Origin: an uncultured Veillonella sp.
GTDB lineage: Bacteria > Bacillota > Negativicutes > Veillonellales > Veillonellaceae
Length of the DNA: 29,072 bases
Assembly (NCBI GenBank): GCA_900550175.1
Contig: URQX01000005.1
Span: 1 to 29,072, forward strand
Reading direction: 5' to 3'
A model generated the notes under the pieces. The model searched no databases, was not told the origin of the DNA, and saw only the letters and a list, made by a program, of their open reading frames with translations. Of the stretch, positions 1-6,591 are shown piece after piece; the first letter of the stretch is position 1, and each line of letters opens with the position of its first letter. The position numbers were made by a program, and so were the translations under genes.

Positions 1-267
1 TTAGCTATTGGTGGTATTAGTGTGGTGGCTCAGTTCTTCTTGACTGGTGCTTTTGTTACCACAAATGCTGTAGTAGCTCAGTTTTTACAATATGTTGGCG
101 TATTCATTAGTTCCTTCTACGGCTTCCTATTCTTTGGTGAAAGCTTATCTATTGAAACTATAGGTGCTGGTGTTGCCATGTTCGTATCCTCTGTTATGTT
201 GGCCCGTCTTAAAGAACAAAGTGGACCTTTAAAAGAAGGAAAGGTTATAGAGGATAAAATTAAATAA
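1..267 (+). CDS. DMT/EamA-family transporter, C-terminal fragment
   Basis: This is the last 88 codons of a gene that starts before the window; the frame is open from base 1 and stops with TAA at 265-267. The translation is strongly hydrophobic, with two or three membrane helices, including a segment around FFFGESLS-like residues (FLFFGESLSIETIGAG). An 'F-F-G-E' turn followed by a last helix is typical of the C-terminal half of EamA/DMT drug-metabolite transporters (family knowledge). The final ~20 residues are charged and probably cytoplasmic. The substrate cannot be told from this fragment. The gene is followed at once by a strong terminator at 308-341, so it ends its transcription unit. Confidence 0.7.
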   Translation, partial: LAIGGISVVAQFFLTGAFVTTNAVVAQFLQYVGVFISSFYGFLFFGESLSIETIGAGVAMFVSSVMLARLKEQSGPLKEGKVIEDKIK

Positions 268-307
268 TTGTCGAATATATACAATAATAGACGTTGTATG
301 ACAGTAG

Positions 308-341
308 AGGTGCTGATCACATTCGTGATTGGCACCTTTTT
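308..341 (+). terminator. Rho-independent terminator after the DMT transporter
   Basis: A 13-bp stem (308-320 with 325-337, two G-U pairs) closes a 4-nt ATTC loop and runs into a short T-tract at 337-341. It lies 40 nt after the transporter stop codon. Confidence 0.85.
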
Positions 342-622
342 ATAAATCATAAAATACAACCCATATTTAGCTCCTTTGTTTAGATGATAAATGTGGGGCG
401 TTGGATTTTGAATAAAAAAGAGATAATACATTATTTATCCTAATTAATCGAATTTGATGGAAAAGGCTTAAAGGAACTATTTGACTGTGTTTGAAAGTTT
501 TTGAGAGGAAAAACACATCTAGCATGGTGTGAAAAATACGCATAGATATTGATTTATTACAATAATAGATAAATCTATGAAAAACTATATTAAATAAATT
601 CGAAAAACTATATCGAAAAATA
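342..622. other. AT-rich intergenic stretch without a recognised gene
   Basis: The gap between the transporter and mscL is about 437 bp in total. Beyond the terminator at its left end and the mscL promoter at its right end I see only AT-rich sequence: no ORF with a ribosome binding site, no tRNA-like fold and no obvious repeat. Confidence 0.5.
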
Positions 623-651
623 TTGACATCGCTTCATCTTTCCTTTATGAT
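623..651 (+). promoter_or_regulatory. Sigma-70-type promoter of mscL
   Basis: TTGACA at 623-628 and TATGAT at 646-651 are separated by exactly 17 bp, near consensus. A start near 658 gives a leader of about 47 nt with a ribosome binding site (AGGAG, 690-694) before the mscL ATG. Confidence 0.85.
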
Positions 652-704
652 TAGTACAGTTATTAACGCATTCTCAATTAAGTGTATCTAGGAGTAGTGA
701 GAAC

Positions 705-1172
705 ATGAAAGAATTTTTGAACGATTTTAAAGCTTTTGCATTCAAAGGTAACATGATGGACCTTGCTATTGGTATGATTATTGGTGCTGCTTTCACAGCG
801 TTGGTAAACTCTGTTGTAAGCAACTTGTTCATGCCTATTATCAGCTTGTTCACAGGCGGTATTGATTTCAGCAACTTGTACTTGCCATTAAGCGCAGGTT
901 CTAAAGACGCATTCATGGCTGGTGCAGATATTGCTACAGCACGTGCAGCAGGCTCTGTATTGCCATACGGTACATTCATTACCGACTTGATCCAATTCTT
1001 GATCTTGGCATTCGTTGTATTCTTGATGGTTCGCGCATTAGCTAAAATGATGAAAAATGCGAAAGAAGAAGAAGCTGCTGAAGCACCTACAACTAAAGAA
1101 TGTCAATTCTGTAAAACAGAAATTCACATCGACGCAGTTAAATGCCCTAACTGTACAGCAGATTTGAAATAA
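705..1172 (+). CDS. mscL: Large-conductance mechanosensitive channel MscL with C-terminal zinc ribbon
   Basis: The 155-residue product has the MscL layout: an amphipathic N-terminus (MKEFLNDFKAFAFKGN), a first membrane helix around residues 18-46 with the glycine/alanine-rich pore-lining GMIIGAAF, a periplasmic loop (~50-88), and a second helix around 89-112. MscL forms a homopentameric emergency pore that opens under membrane tension and releases solutes on osmotic downshock (family knowledge). E. coli MscL has 136 residues. Here the usual basic C-terminal helix is followed by an acidic stretch (EEEAAEA) and a CxxC-N10-CxxC ribbon (Cys133, 136, 147, 150). The gene stands alone between its own promoter and a perfect-palindrome terminator. 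The start follows AGGAG by 10 nt. Confidence 0.95.
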   Translation: MKEFLNDFKAFAFKGNMMDLAIGMIIGAAFTALVNSVVSNLFMPIISLFTGGIDFSNLYLPLSAGSKDAFMAGADIATARAAGSVLPYGTFITDLIQFLILAFVVFLMVRALAKMMKNAKEEEAAEAPTTKECQFCKTEIHIDAVKCPNCTADLK

Positions 1173-1186
1173 TCTAAAAGCTAAAT

Positions 1187-1219
1187 AAAAGGAGTAAGGC
1201 CTAGGCCTTACTCCTTTTT
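1187..1219 (+). terminator. Terminator of mscL (near-perfect palindrome)
   Basis: A self-complementary sequence runs from AAAAGGAGTAAGG through a CCTAGG centre to CCTTACTCCTTTTT. The T-run (1215-1219) suits rho-independent termination on the + strand, and the symmetric A-run would allow it on the other strand too. Confidence 0.85.
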
Positions 1220-1220
1220 G

Positions 1221-1248
1221 TTGTATTAGCATAGCTTTCTAGTATAAA
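1221..1248 (+). promoter_or_regulatory. Possible promoter of the 2-hydroxyacid dehydrogenase gene
   Basis: TTGTAT (1221-1226) and TATAAA (1243-1248) are spaced 16 bp apart in the AT-rich gap. A second possible -10, TATAAT, lies at 1256-1261 without a good -35. The assignment is weak because the region is A/T-rich. Confidence 0.35.
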
Positions 1249-1336
1249 ATATACTTATAATCAAGAAAATATTTTCAATATAAAATATTAAAGCTATTAG
1301 ATACATTAAATAAAATTTGTTTGGAGGGAGCATTAA

Positions 1337-2386
1337 ATGGATAAAAAACCTCTTGTTGTTGTAAATGGTTTAGTCCGTAAAGATGCAATTGCTTATTTAA
1401 AAGAGCATGTAGATGTGCGTCAATGGACAGAAAAGACTGTAATGCCTCGTGAGACGTTGAAGGAATGGCTCGTTGATGCAGATGGGCTATGGTCTGTAAG
1501 ACCTTTAGATGTAGATGGAGATCTTGTTAAAAATGCGCCGAATTTAAAGGTTATTGCTCAGGCTGCTGTAGGGTACGATAATGTAAAGATTGATGAACTA
1601 ACAGCAGCAGGTATTCCTTATGGTAATACGCCGGGTGTTCTCAACGAAACTGTAGCAGAACTTGCTTTTACATTGATTGCCACTGCTAGTCGTCGTATTC
1701 TGGAAAATGCTAATTTCGTAAAAGAAGGACGCTGGGCTCAAAGACCATCTAATATTAAGGGATTTGATTTAAGTCGCCGCACCCTTGGTATTATTGGTAT
1801 GGGCGCTATTGGTGTATCTATTTCACGTCGTGCTCGTGCCTTTGGTATGACCGTGGTATACCATAATCGTAATCAGCGTATAGATGATAAAATTCATAAA
1901 ACCACTTATATGGAGCTAGATGATTTATTGGCTACTAGTGATGTAGTTTGTGTAATGGCTCCATTAACAGATGAAACCTATCACATGTGCGATGAAGCAT
2001 TCTTCAAGAAGATGAAAAATACTGCTTTGTTTGTAAATGTAGGTCGTGGACCTATCGTTGATACAGAGGCTCTCATTAATGCCTTACAAACAGGTGAAAT
2101 TGATTATGCCGCTTTAGATGTAACTGATCCAGAACCATTGCCAGTAGATCACCCACTATTAAGTGTTGAAAACTGTCTTATCGTACCACATATTGGTTCC
2201 TATACAGATCGCACGCGTTATGACATGTCTATTTTGACAGCCGATAATATTATTGCTGGTGTTCATAAGAAACCATTAAAAACTTGTGTTAATGAAGAGG
2301 TTAACTATAAAAAACCAGAAATGGATGTAGAATCTGCTTTAGAAGAGCTCAAAAAAGCAGGCATTGATTTAGCTGATTTCGACTAA
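1337..2386 (+). CDS. D-isomer-specific 2-hydroxyacid dehydrogenase (NAD(P)-dependent)
   Basis: The 349-residue protein belongs to the D-2-hydroxyacid dehydrogenase family (phosphoglycerate dehydrogenase, glyoxylate/hydroxypyruvate reductase and D-lactate dehydrogenase relatives). The Rossmann motif GMGAIG is at residues 154-159. The catalytic trio is visible as Arg237 (NVGRGPIVD), Glu266 (DPEPLP) and His285 (PHIGS). These enzymes interconvert 2-oxoacids and D-2-hydroxyacids in the cytoplasm. The fold and catalytic set are clear, but the exact substrate is not. A ~40-residue tail with a helical EALEELKKAG-type stretch follows the catalytic core, but no ACT domain is present, so it is not a long-form SerA. 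Ribosome binding site GGAGGG lies 9 nt before ATG. No terminator separates it from glnS 80 bp downstream, so partial read-through is possible. Confidence 0.88.
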   Translation: MDKKPLVVVNGLVRKDAIAYLKEHVDVRQWTEKTVMPRETLKEWLVDADGLWSVRPLDVDGDLVKNAPNLKVIAQAAVGYDNVKIDELTAAGIPYGNTPGVLNETVAELAFTLIATASRRILENANFVKEGRWAQRPSNIKGFDLSRRTLGIIGMGAIGVSISRRARAFGMTVVYHNRNQRIDDKIHKTTYMELDDLLATSDVVCVMAPLTDETYHMCDEAFFKKMKNTALFVNVGRGPIVDTEALINALQTGEIDYAALDVTDPEPLPVDHPLLSVENCLIVPHIGSYTDRTRYDMSILTADNIIAGVHKKPLKTCVNEEVNYKKPEMDVESALEELKKAGIDLADFD

Positions 2387-2465
2387 TATCACAAGACCTC
2401 AAAAGATATGCGGTATTATGCAAAATATGGTAAAATAAAAGAATATTTATCCTATGGAGGTTAGA

Positions 2466-4157
2466 ATGTTGGAACATAAAGATATTGAAAAAACTGTAGC
2501 TCCTGAAGAAGTTGTATCCGTTAACTTTATCGAAGCTATCATCAACAAAGATAATGAAACTGGTAAATACGGCGGACGCGTATTAACTCGTTTCCCGCCA
2601 GAACCAAATGGTTACTTACACATTGGTCATGCTAAATCCATCTGCCTTAACTTTGGTATTGGCAAGCAATATAATGGCTTAACAAACCTCCGTTTTGATG
2701 ATACAAACCCAGCAAAAGAAGACGTTGAATACGTAAACTCCATCATGGAAGATGTAAAATGGCTCGGTTTTGATTGGGATGGAGAGCCTCGCTATGCATC
2801 TGATTATTTCGGTCAAATGTACGAATATGCTAAGAAATTAATTACTCTTGGCAAGGCTTATGTAGATGATCAAACTGCAGATGAAATTAAACAAACACGT
2901 GGCGATTTCTCTACACCTGGTACCAATAGTCCATACCGTGACCGTAGCGTAGAAGAAAACTTGAAACTCTTCGAAGAAATGAAAGATGGTAAATACGCTG
3001 ATGGCGAAAAGGTATTGCGTGCAAAAATTGACATGGCACATCCTAATATCGTTATGCGTGACCCTGTTATCTATCGTATTGTAAATGCAGAACATCATAA
3101 TACAGGTAATGAGTGGAAGATTTACCCTATGTATGATTTTGCTCATCCTATTGAAGATGCTATCGAGCGTATTACACATTCCATCTGTACTTTGGAATTT
3201 GAAGTTCATCGTCCATTGTATGATTGGGTACTAGAAGACTGGGATGATACTGAAATTCCACAACAAATTGAGTTTGCACGCTTAAACGTAACTAAAATGG
3301 TTATGTCCAAACGTAAATTGCGTGCTCTTGTAGAAGCAGGCCTCGTAGCTGGTTGGGATGATCCTCGTATGCCTACTATTTCTGGCTTACGTCGTCGTGG
3401 TTACACGCCAGAAGCGATTCGTGATTTCTGTGACCGCATTGGCGTAGCTAAGGCTGATAGCGTTGTTGACATTGCTTTGCTTGAGTTCTGTATCCGTGAA
3501 GATTTAAAACTCAAAGCTACACGTCCTATGGTTGTTATTGATCCTGTGAAAGTTGTTATTACAAACTATCCAGAAGGTCAAACTGAACTTTGTACCGTTG
3601 AAAACAACCCAGAGAATGAGGAATTGGGTAACCGTGAAGTTGTATTTGGTCGTGAAATCTACATCGAACGCAATGACTTTATGGAAGAGCCAGTTAAGAA
3701 ATTCTTCCGCTTGGCACCAGGTAAAGAGGTACGCTTGAAAGGTGCGTATTTCATTACATGTAATGATGTTATTAAAGATGAAAATGGCAATATTACAGAA
3801 ATTCATTGTACATATGACCCAGAAACTAAGAGCGGTAGCGGTTGTACACGTAAGGTAAAAGGTACATTGCATTGGGTTGAAGCATCTACTGCAGTAGATA
3901 TTGAATCTCGCTTATATGATTACTTGCTAAAAGAAGATTCTGACGGTAAAGATTTCTTAGGTGACTTTAATCATGACTCCCTACAAGTATTCCATAGTAA
4001 AGGCGAAGCATGTCTTGGTACAACTGTACCAGGAGACCGTTTCCAATTCTTGCGCCAAGGTTATTTTGTAACTGATAAAGATAGCACACCAGATCATATC
4101 GTTATGAACCGTATCGTTGGTTTACGTGATAGTTGGGCTAAGGCACAAAAGAAATAA
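2466..4157 (+). CDS. glnS: Glutaminyl-tRNA synthetase
   Basis: This class I synthetase charges tRNA-Gln directly with glutamine in the cytoplasm. The N-terminal catalytic core shows PPEPNGYLHIGHAKS with the HIGH signature at residues 52-55, and the second signature appears as VMSKR at 279-283. The PPEPNGYLHIGH form is that of GlnRS rather than bacterial GluRS. The 563-residue length is close to the ~550-residue norm. An upstream in-frame ATG at 2454 is unlikely to be used, because the Shine-Dalgarno GGAGG (2456-2460) lies just inside that extension and is well placed (5 nt) for the ATG at 2466, giving MLEHKDIEK. The C-terminal half carries the two beta-barrel anticodon-binding regions expected of the family. 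The gene ends at a terminator at 4185-4214. Confidence 0.96.
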   Translation: MLEHKDIEKTVAPEEVVSVNFIEAIINKDNETGKYGGRVLTRFPPEPNGYLHIGHAKSICLNFGIGKQYNGLTNLRFDDTNPAKEDVEYVNSIMEDVKWLGFDWDGEPRYASDYFGQMYEYAKKLITLGKAYVDDQTADEIKQTRGDFSTPGTNSPYRDRSVEENLKLFEEMKDGKYADGEKVLRAKIDMAHPNIVMRDPVIYRIVNAEHHNTGNEWKIYPMYDFAHPIEDAIERITHSICTLEFEVHRPLYDWVLEDWDDTEIPQQIEFARLNVTKMVMSKRKLRALVEAGLVAGWDDPRMPTISGLRRRGYTPEAIRDFCDRIGVAKADSVVDIALLEFCIREDLKLKATRPMVVIDPVKVVITNYPEGQTELCTVENNPENEELGNREVVFGREIYIERNDFMEEPVKKFFRLAPGKEVRLKGAYFITCNDVIKDENGNITEIHCTYDPETKSGSGCTRKVKGTLHWVEASTAVDIESRLYDYLLKEDSDGKDFLGDFNHDSLQVFHSKGEACLGTTVPGDRFQFLRQGYFVTDKDSTPDHIVMNRIVGLRDSWAKAQKK

Positions 4158-4184
4158 TGTATCCTACATTGCTAAAATAATGAT

Positions 4185-4214
4185 AAAGAACCGCTCCGTT
4201 AAGGGCGGTTCTTT
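4185..4214 (+). terminator. Terminator after glnS
   Basis: AAAGAACCGC (4185-4194) pairs perfectly with GCGGTTCTTT (4205-4214) across a 10-nt loop. The T-tract is short (CTTTACTACTT), so termination may be incomplete. Confidence 0.75.
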
Positions 4215-4280
4215 ACTACTTGTTGTTATTAAAAATCATGTTGAGAGTTTATGACATTAACATTTTAGTTGAGGAGATAT

Positions 4281-4916
4281 ATGAAAAAATTAGTATTACT
4301 TGCCACTGCAGCCGCTGTATTAGTATCTGTTCCAACAATTGGCTCTGCAGCAAATATTAAGAACATTTTGAATAGAAGCCAAACAGTAGCATATCAAGGT
4401 ATTAAATTGCCTGAAGGTGTTACAATGTATCAAAATAATCCTAAAGCACTTTTCGCAGGGGAGGCTAAAAAGGATATTAAATCTGTATTTATCGAAGCAG
4501 GTGCTACATCTGCTAATGTATATACACTAAATATTAAAAACGAAAATGAAATGAACTATGCTGTATTTGGTGATGTAGCATTAGGTAAACAATTGGCTAG
4601 TCAAATTAGTGAGACTAAGCATGTCAATACTGATCCATCCACATTAGGTGCATTGGCATCCTCTATTAATAAGGGAGATAGCCCAATTCTTGGTAAATTC
4701 ACAGTAGTGACTCCGTTATCCAAACAAGGTAATACATATGAAGGAACATTAAAATATAAAAGTATAGCTAATAATAATTCTTATAATGAGATATTACATC
4801 TTAGTTTATCTGAAGATAAGTACACTGGTCCAAATGCACGTTTTATCGCTATAGATGAGGCTGATGATGCTGCAGTATTCCCTAAAGTTAAGTCTTTGCT
4901 AACTGCTAAAAAATAA
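4281..4916 (+). CDS. Predicted secreted protein of unknown function
   Basis: The 211-residue product begins with a textbook Sec signal peptide: MKK, a hydrophobic core LVLLATAAAVLVSV, and GSA-A as a likely signal peptidase I site near residue 23. The mature part is hydrophilic, rich in Asn, Lys and Ser, has no cysteine that I see, and contains no motif I recognise. The likely location is the periplasm or cell surface, since the cleavage site is not a lipobox. The start is set at ATG 4281, preceded by GAGGAG (4271-4276); an upstream TTG at 4269 would place the SD inside the gene. It lies between the glnS terminator and the iron-type promoter at 4947, so it is probably monocistronic. Function unknown; I do not assign one. 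Confidence 0.8.
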   Translation: MKKLVLLATAAAVLVSVPTIGSAANIKNILNRSQTVAYQGIKLPEGVTMYQNNPKALFAGEAKKDIKSVFIEAGATSANVYTLNIKNENEMNYAVFGDVALGKQLASQISETKHVNTDPSTLGALASSINKGDSPILGKFTVVTPLSKQGNTYEGTLKYKSIANNNSYNEILHLSLSEDKYTGPNARFIAIDEADDAAVFPKVKSLLTAKK

Positions 4917-4946
4917 ATAATTATTGAAAATATATATCAATTATTC

Positions 4947-4975
4947 TTGACAATTTTTCTCATCAAGAGTACTAT
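4947..4975 (+). promoter_or_regulatory. Strong promoter of the DUF3793-flavodoxin operon
   Basis: TTGACA (4947-4952) and TACTAT (4970-4975) have a 17-bp spacer. The predicted start, near 4981-4983, lies downstream of the GTG at 4976, so that GTG cannot be in this transcript. Confidence 0.8.
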
Positions 4976-4982
4976 GTGCATA

Positions 4983-4997
4983 TAGGAATTATTCTCA
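4983..4997 (+). promoter_or_regulatory. Candidate Fur box at the flavodoxin operon start point
   Basis: TAGGAATTATTCTCA matches the symmetric pattern TGAGAATNATTCTCA at 13 of 15 positions (counting N). It covers roughly +1 to +15 of the predicted transcript, where a repressor would block initiation. Flavodoxin induction under iron limitation is well known in other bacteria; the site itself is a sequence-only prediction. Confidence 0.5.
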
Positions 4998-5038
4998 TTA
5001 GAGAAGATTCTAACGATGTGCAACAGGCAGGTACTATT

Positions 5039-5605
5039 ATGATGAATTCAATTGACCATATCATTGGATATCATTGTGCACCGGCAATTCGAGGTATTAA
5101 GCTTTCGAACTTGGTTTCTATTCCACGGGACATGAATGAACAAATCCAATTTGTATTGACAGAATATAACAAAGAGTTCAATGAAAAAGGTTTGTTCTTC
5201 TTTGAATTATGTCGCTGTAAAGCGCGTAGACTATTATTGGTATTCCGTGAGAAGCAATTAAGAGACTATGTACGGCAACCTGCAGTGATGACATTTTTGA
5301 AAGCCTACGGTTATCATGATCGCATGAGCATTATGGAGATGCTAGAACATCTACGATACCGTATGGAGGCAAGCGTTGATTTTCCACATGAAATTGGCGT
5401 ATTTTTAGGTTATCCATTAAATGATGTGAAATACTTTATTTCTCGTCGTGGTAGTGGATATCGTATGTGTGGAGAGTGGAAAGTTTACCATGACGTGGTA
5501 GATGCTAAGCGCTCTTTCTTATGTTACAAAGCATGTCGTGAATTTTGTCAAACTCAATTGATGTTGGGAAAAACATTTAGTTCATTGGTCGCAAGAACGG
5601 CCTAG
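5039..5605 (+). CDS. DUF3793 family protein
   Basis: The product resembles the DUF3793 family, found mostly in anaerobic Firmicutes and often beside a flavodoxin gene. Recognisable features are the N-terminal YHCAPAIRGIKLSNL segment, a central FFELCRCKARRLLLVFR stretch, and LGYPLNDVKYFI followed by a cysteine-bearing C-terminus (GEWKVYHD, CYKACREFC). No biochemical function is established for the family. The open frame extends up to GTG 4976, but the promoter's -10 box touches that codon, and family members usually begin just before the HCAP segment. I therefore choose ATG 5039 (or the next codon, ATG 5042), with AGGCAGG (5025-5031) as a modest ribosome binding site, giving 188 residues. It ends 10 bp before the flavodoxin gene and shares its promoter. 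Confidence 0.82.
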   Translation: MMNSIDHIIGYHCAPAIRGIKLSNLVSIPRDMNEQIQFVLTEYNKEFNEKGLFFFELCRCKARRLLLVFREKQLRDYVRQPAVMTFLKAYGYHDRMSIMEMLEHLRYRMEASVDFPHEIGVFLGYPLNDVKYFISRRGSGYRMCGEWKVYHDVVDAKRSFLCYKACREFCQTQLMLGKTFSSLVARTA

Positions 5606-5615
5606 GAGGTACAAG

Positions 5616-6035
5616 ATGATTGGTGTAATTTATTGGTCCGGTACAGGCAATACAGAACAAATGGCTCAAGCAGTAGCAGAAGGTATCAAAGCTGCAGGTC
5701 AAGAAGTTGAAGTAAAATCTGTTTCTGAAGTATCTGTAGATGACGCAGCAGCTTATGAAAAATTAGCTCTTGGCTGTGCTGATATGGGTGCAGAACAATT
5801 AGAAGAAGGCGAATTTGAACCATTCTACACTGAATTAGAAGCTAAATTGGGTGGCAAAAAAGTAGCAATCTTTGGCTCCTATGGCTGGGGTGGTACTTGG
5901 TTGGAAGACTGGGGGACACGCATTAAAGATGCTGGCGGCGAATTAGTAGCTGATGGTGTAGCTATCTTGGGTGAACCTGATGATGATGGCAAAGCACAAT
6001 GCGAAGAATTGGGTAAAACATTAGCAAACGCATAA
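5616..6035 (+). CDS. Flavodoxin (short-chain, FMN)
   Basis: The 139-residue acidic protein is a flavodoxin, a cytoplasmic one-electron carrier that can stand in for ferredoxin. The FMN phosphate loop is visible as SGTGNT (residues ~8-13). The second and third FMN-contact regions are visible as GCADMGAEQLEEGEFEPF and GSYGWGGTWLEDW, the latter with the expected aromatic residues. It starts 10 bp after the DUF3793 stop with an excellent AGGAGG site (5604-5609), so the two genes form one operon. The Fur-like site at the operon start suggests iron-responsive expression. It could supply or receive electrons for the purine cluster that begins 550 bp downstream, but that is inference. Confidence 0.93.
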   Translation: MIGVIYWSGTGNTEQMAQAVAEGIKAAGQEVEVKSVSEVSVDDAAAYEKLALGCADMGAEQLEEGEFEPFYTELEAKLGGKKVAIFGSYGWGGTWLEDWGTRIKDAGGELVADGVAILGEPDDDGKAQCEELGKTLANA

Positions 6036-6080
6036 TTTACTCTTAACCATTAACATAATCCTAACAGATAACAGTATATA

Positions 6081-6120
6081 AAGGCTGTAATAACGGTAAT
6101 TCGTTATTACAGCCTTTTTT
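6081..6120 (+). terminator. Strong terminator after flavodoxin
   Basis: A 15-bp perfect stem (AAGGCTGTAATAACG, 6081-6095, with 6102-6116) with a GTAATT loop runs into TTTTTT (6115-6120). Confidence 0.92.
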
Positions 6121-6424
6121 GTGTATCTTTGTAATACTATTTGTATATTGAAACGTAATTCGATGATTATAAAGGATAAGAATATCTATAAGATATTTAC
6201 ATGTATATGGATACGGTAAATCTAATTTATATATAAAAATATAGATATACACTGGCTTCTATAGAATTTTATTACATTCATATATATAGATGTGATAATA
6301 GAAAGGTCATTAAAAAAATTTATAACTAACATTTATTATGACTAAAATCACAGTGGTAGTATGTGTTTATATCAATGCTTGTATATGGATGTATATTTAC
6401 AAATAACTTTAATGCATAATAACG
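6121..6424. other. AT-rich intergenic stretch before the purine-cluster promoter
   Basis: About 300 bp of very AT-rich sequence with many short TATATA runs. I find no ORF with a ribosome binding site and no clear RNA fold. A/T-rich upstream DNA of this kind may matter for promoter bending or binding by nucleoid proteins, but nothing specific can be shown. Confidence 0.45.
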
Positions 6425-6453
6425 TTGCATTTTTGTATACATAGACCTATAAT
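6425..6453 (+). promoter_or_regulatory. Promoter of the regulator-ygeX-ygeY operon
   Basis: TTGCAT (6425-6430), a 17-bp spacer and a perfect TATAAT (6448-6453) predict a start near 6460. This gives a leader of about 130 nt before the ATG at 6592. It is the best promoter in this gap. Confidence 0.75.
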
Positions 6454-6464
6454 TTAAGTAAGGT

Positions 6465-6523
6465 ACCTAACAAAAAATTAGGTTAATACAAAAATAGTTA
6501 GAATTATTCTCATAATACTAACT
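6465..6523 (+). promoter_or_regulatory. Leader with two inverted repeats and a candidate Fur box
   Basis: ACCTAA (6465-6470) can pair with TTAGGT (6478-6483) over a 7-nt A-rich loop. AGTTAG (6496-6501) and CTAACT (6518-6523) form a second dyad. Inside it, TTAGAATTATTCTCA (6498-6512) matches the symmetric Fur-type pattern TGAGAATNATTCTCA at 14 of 15 positions. The site lies about 40 nt after the predicted start, which would allow roadblock repression. It could instead be an operator for another regulator, including the YheO-type protein encoded just downstream. Confidence 0.45.
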
Positions 6524-6591
6524 GTATAAGCGGACTGAAGTTATTTAGACCATGAAGACTAACCGATACCGATGAGAGGGAGGTTATCTCA

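Noticed and set aside
2454..2465. Upstream ATG for glnS
   Set aside because: It would place the Shine-Dalgarno GGAGG inside the coding region and has no ribosome binding site of its own.
3504..3872. Open - strand frame inside glnS
   Set aside because: It is a shadow of glnS codon usage; the translation is Phe/Cys/Ile-rich and unlike any protein family I know.
6061..6252. 63-codon - strand frame in the gap after flavodoxin
   Set aside because: It runs through the flavodoxin terminator and AT-rich repeats (Tyr/Ile-rich product) and has no Shine-Dalgarno.
6460..6591. Possible purine or molybdenum-cofactor riboswitch in the regulator leader
   Set aside because: The leader has short inverted repeats, but I could not find the conserved core of the known purine, xanthine (NMT1) or Moco riboswitches.
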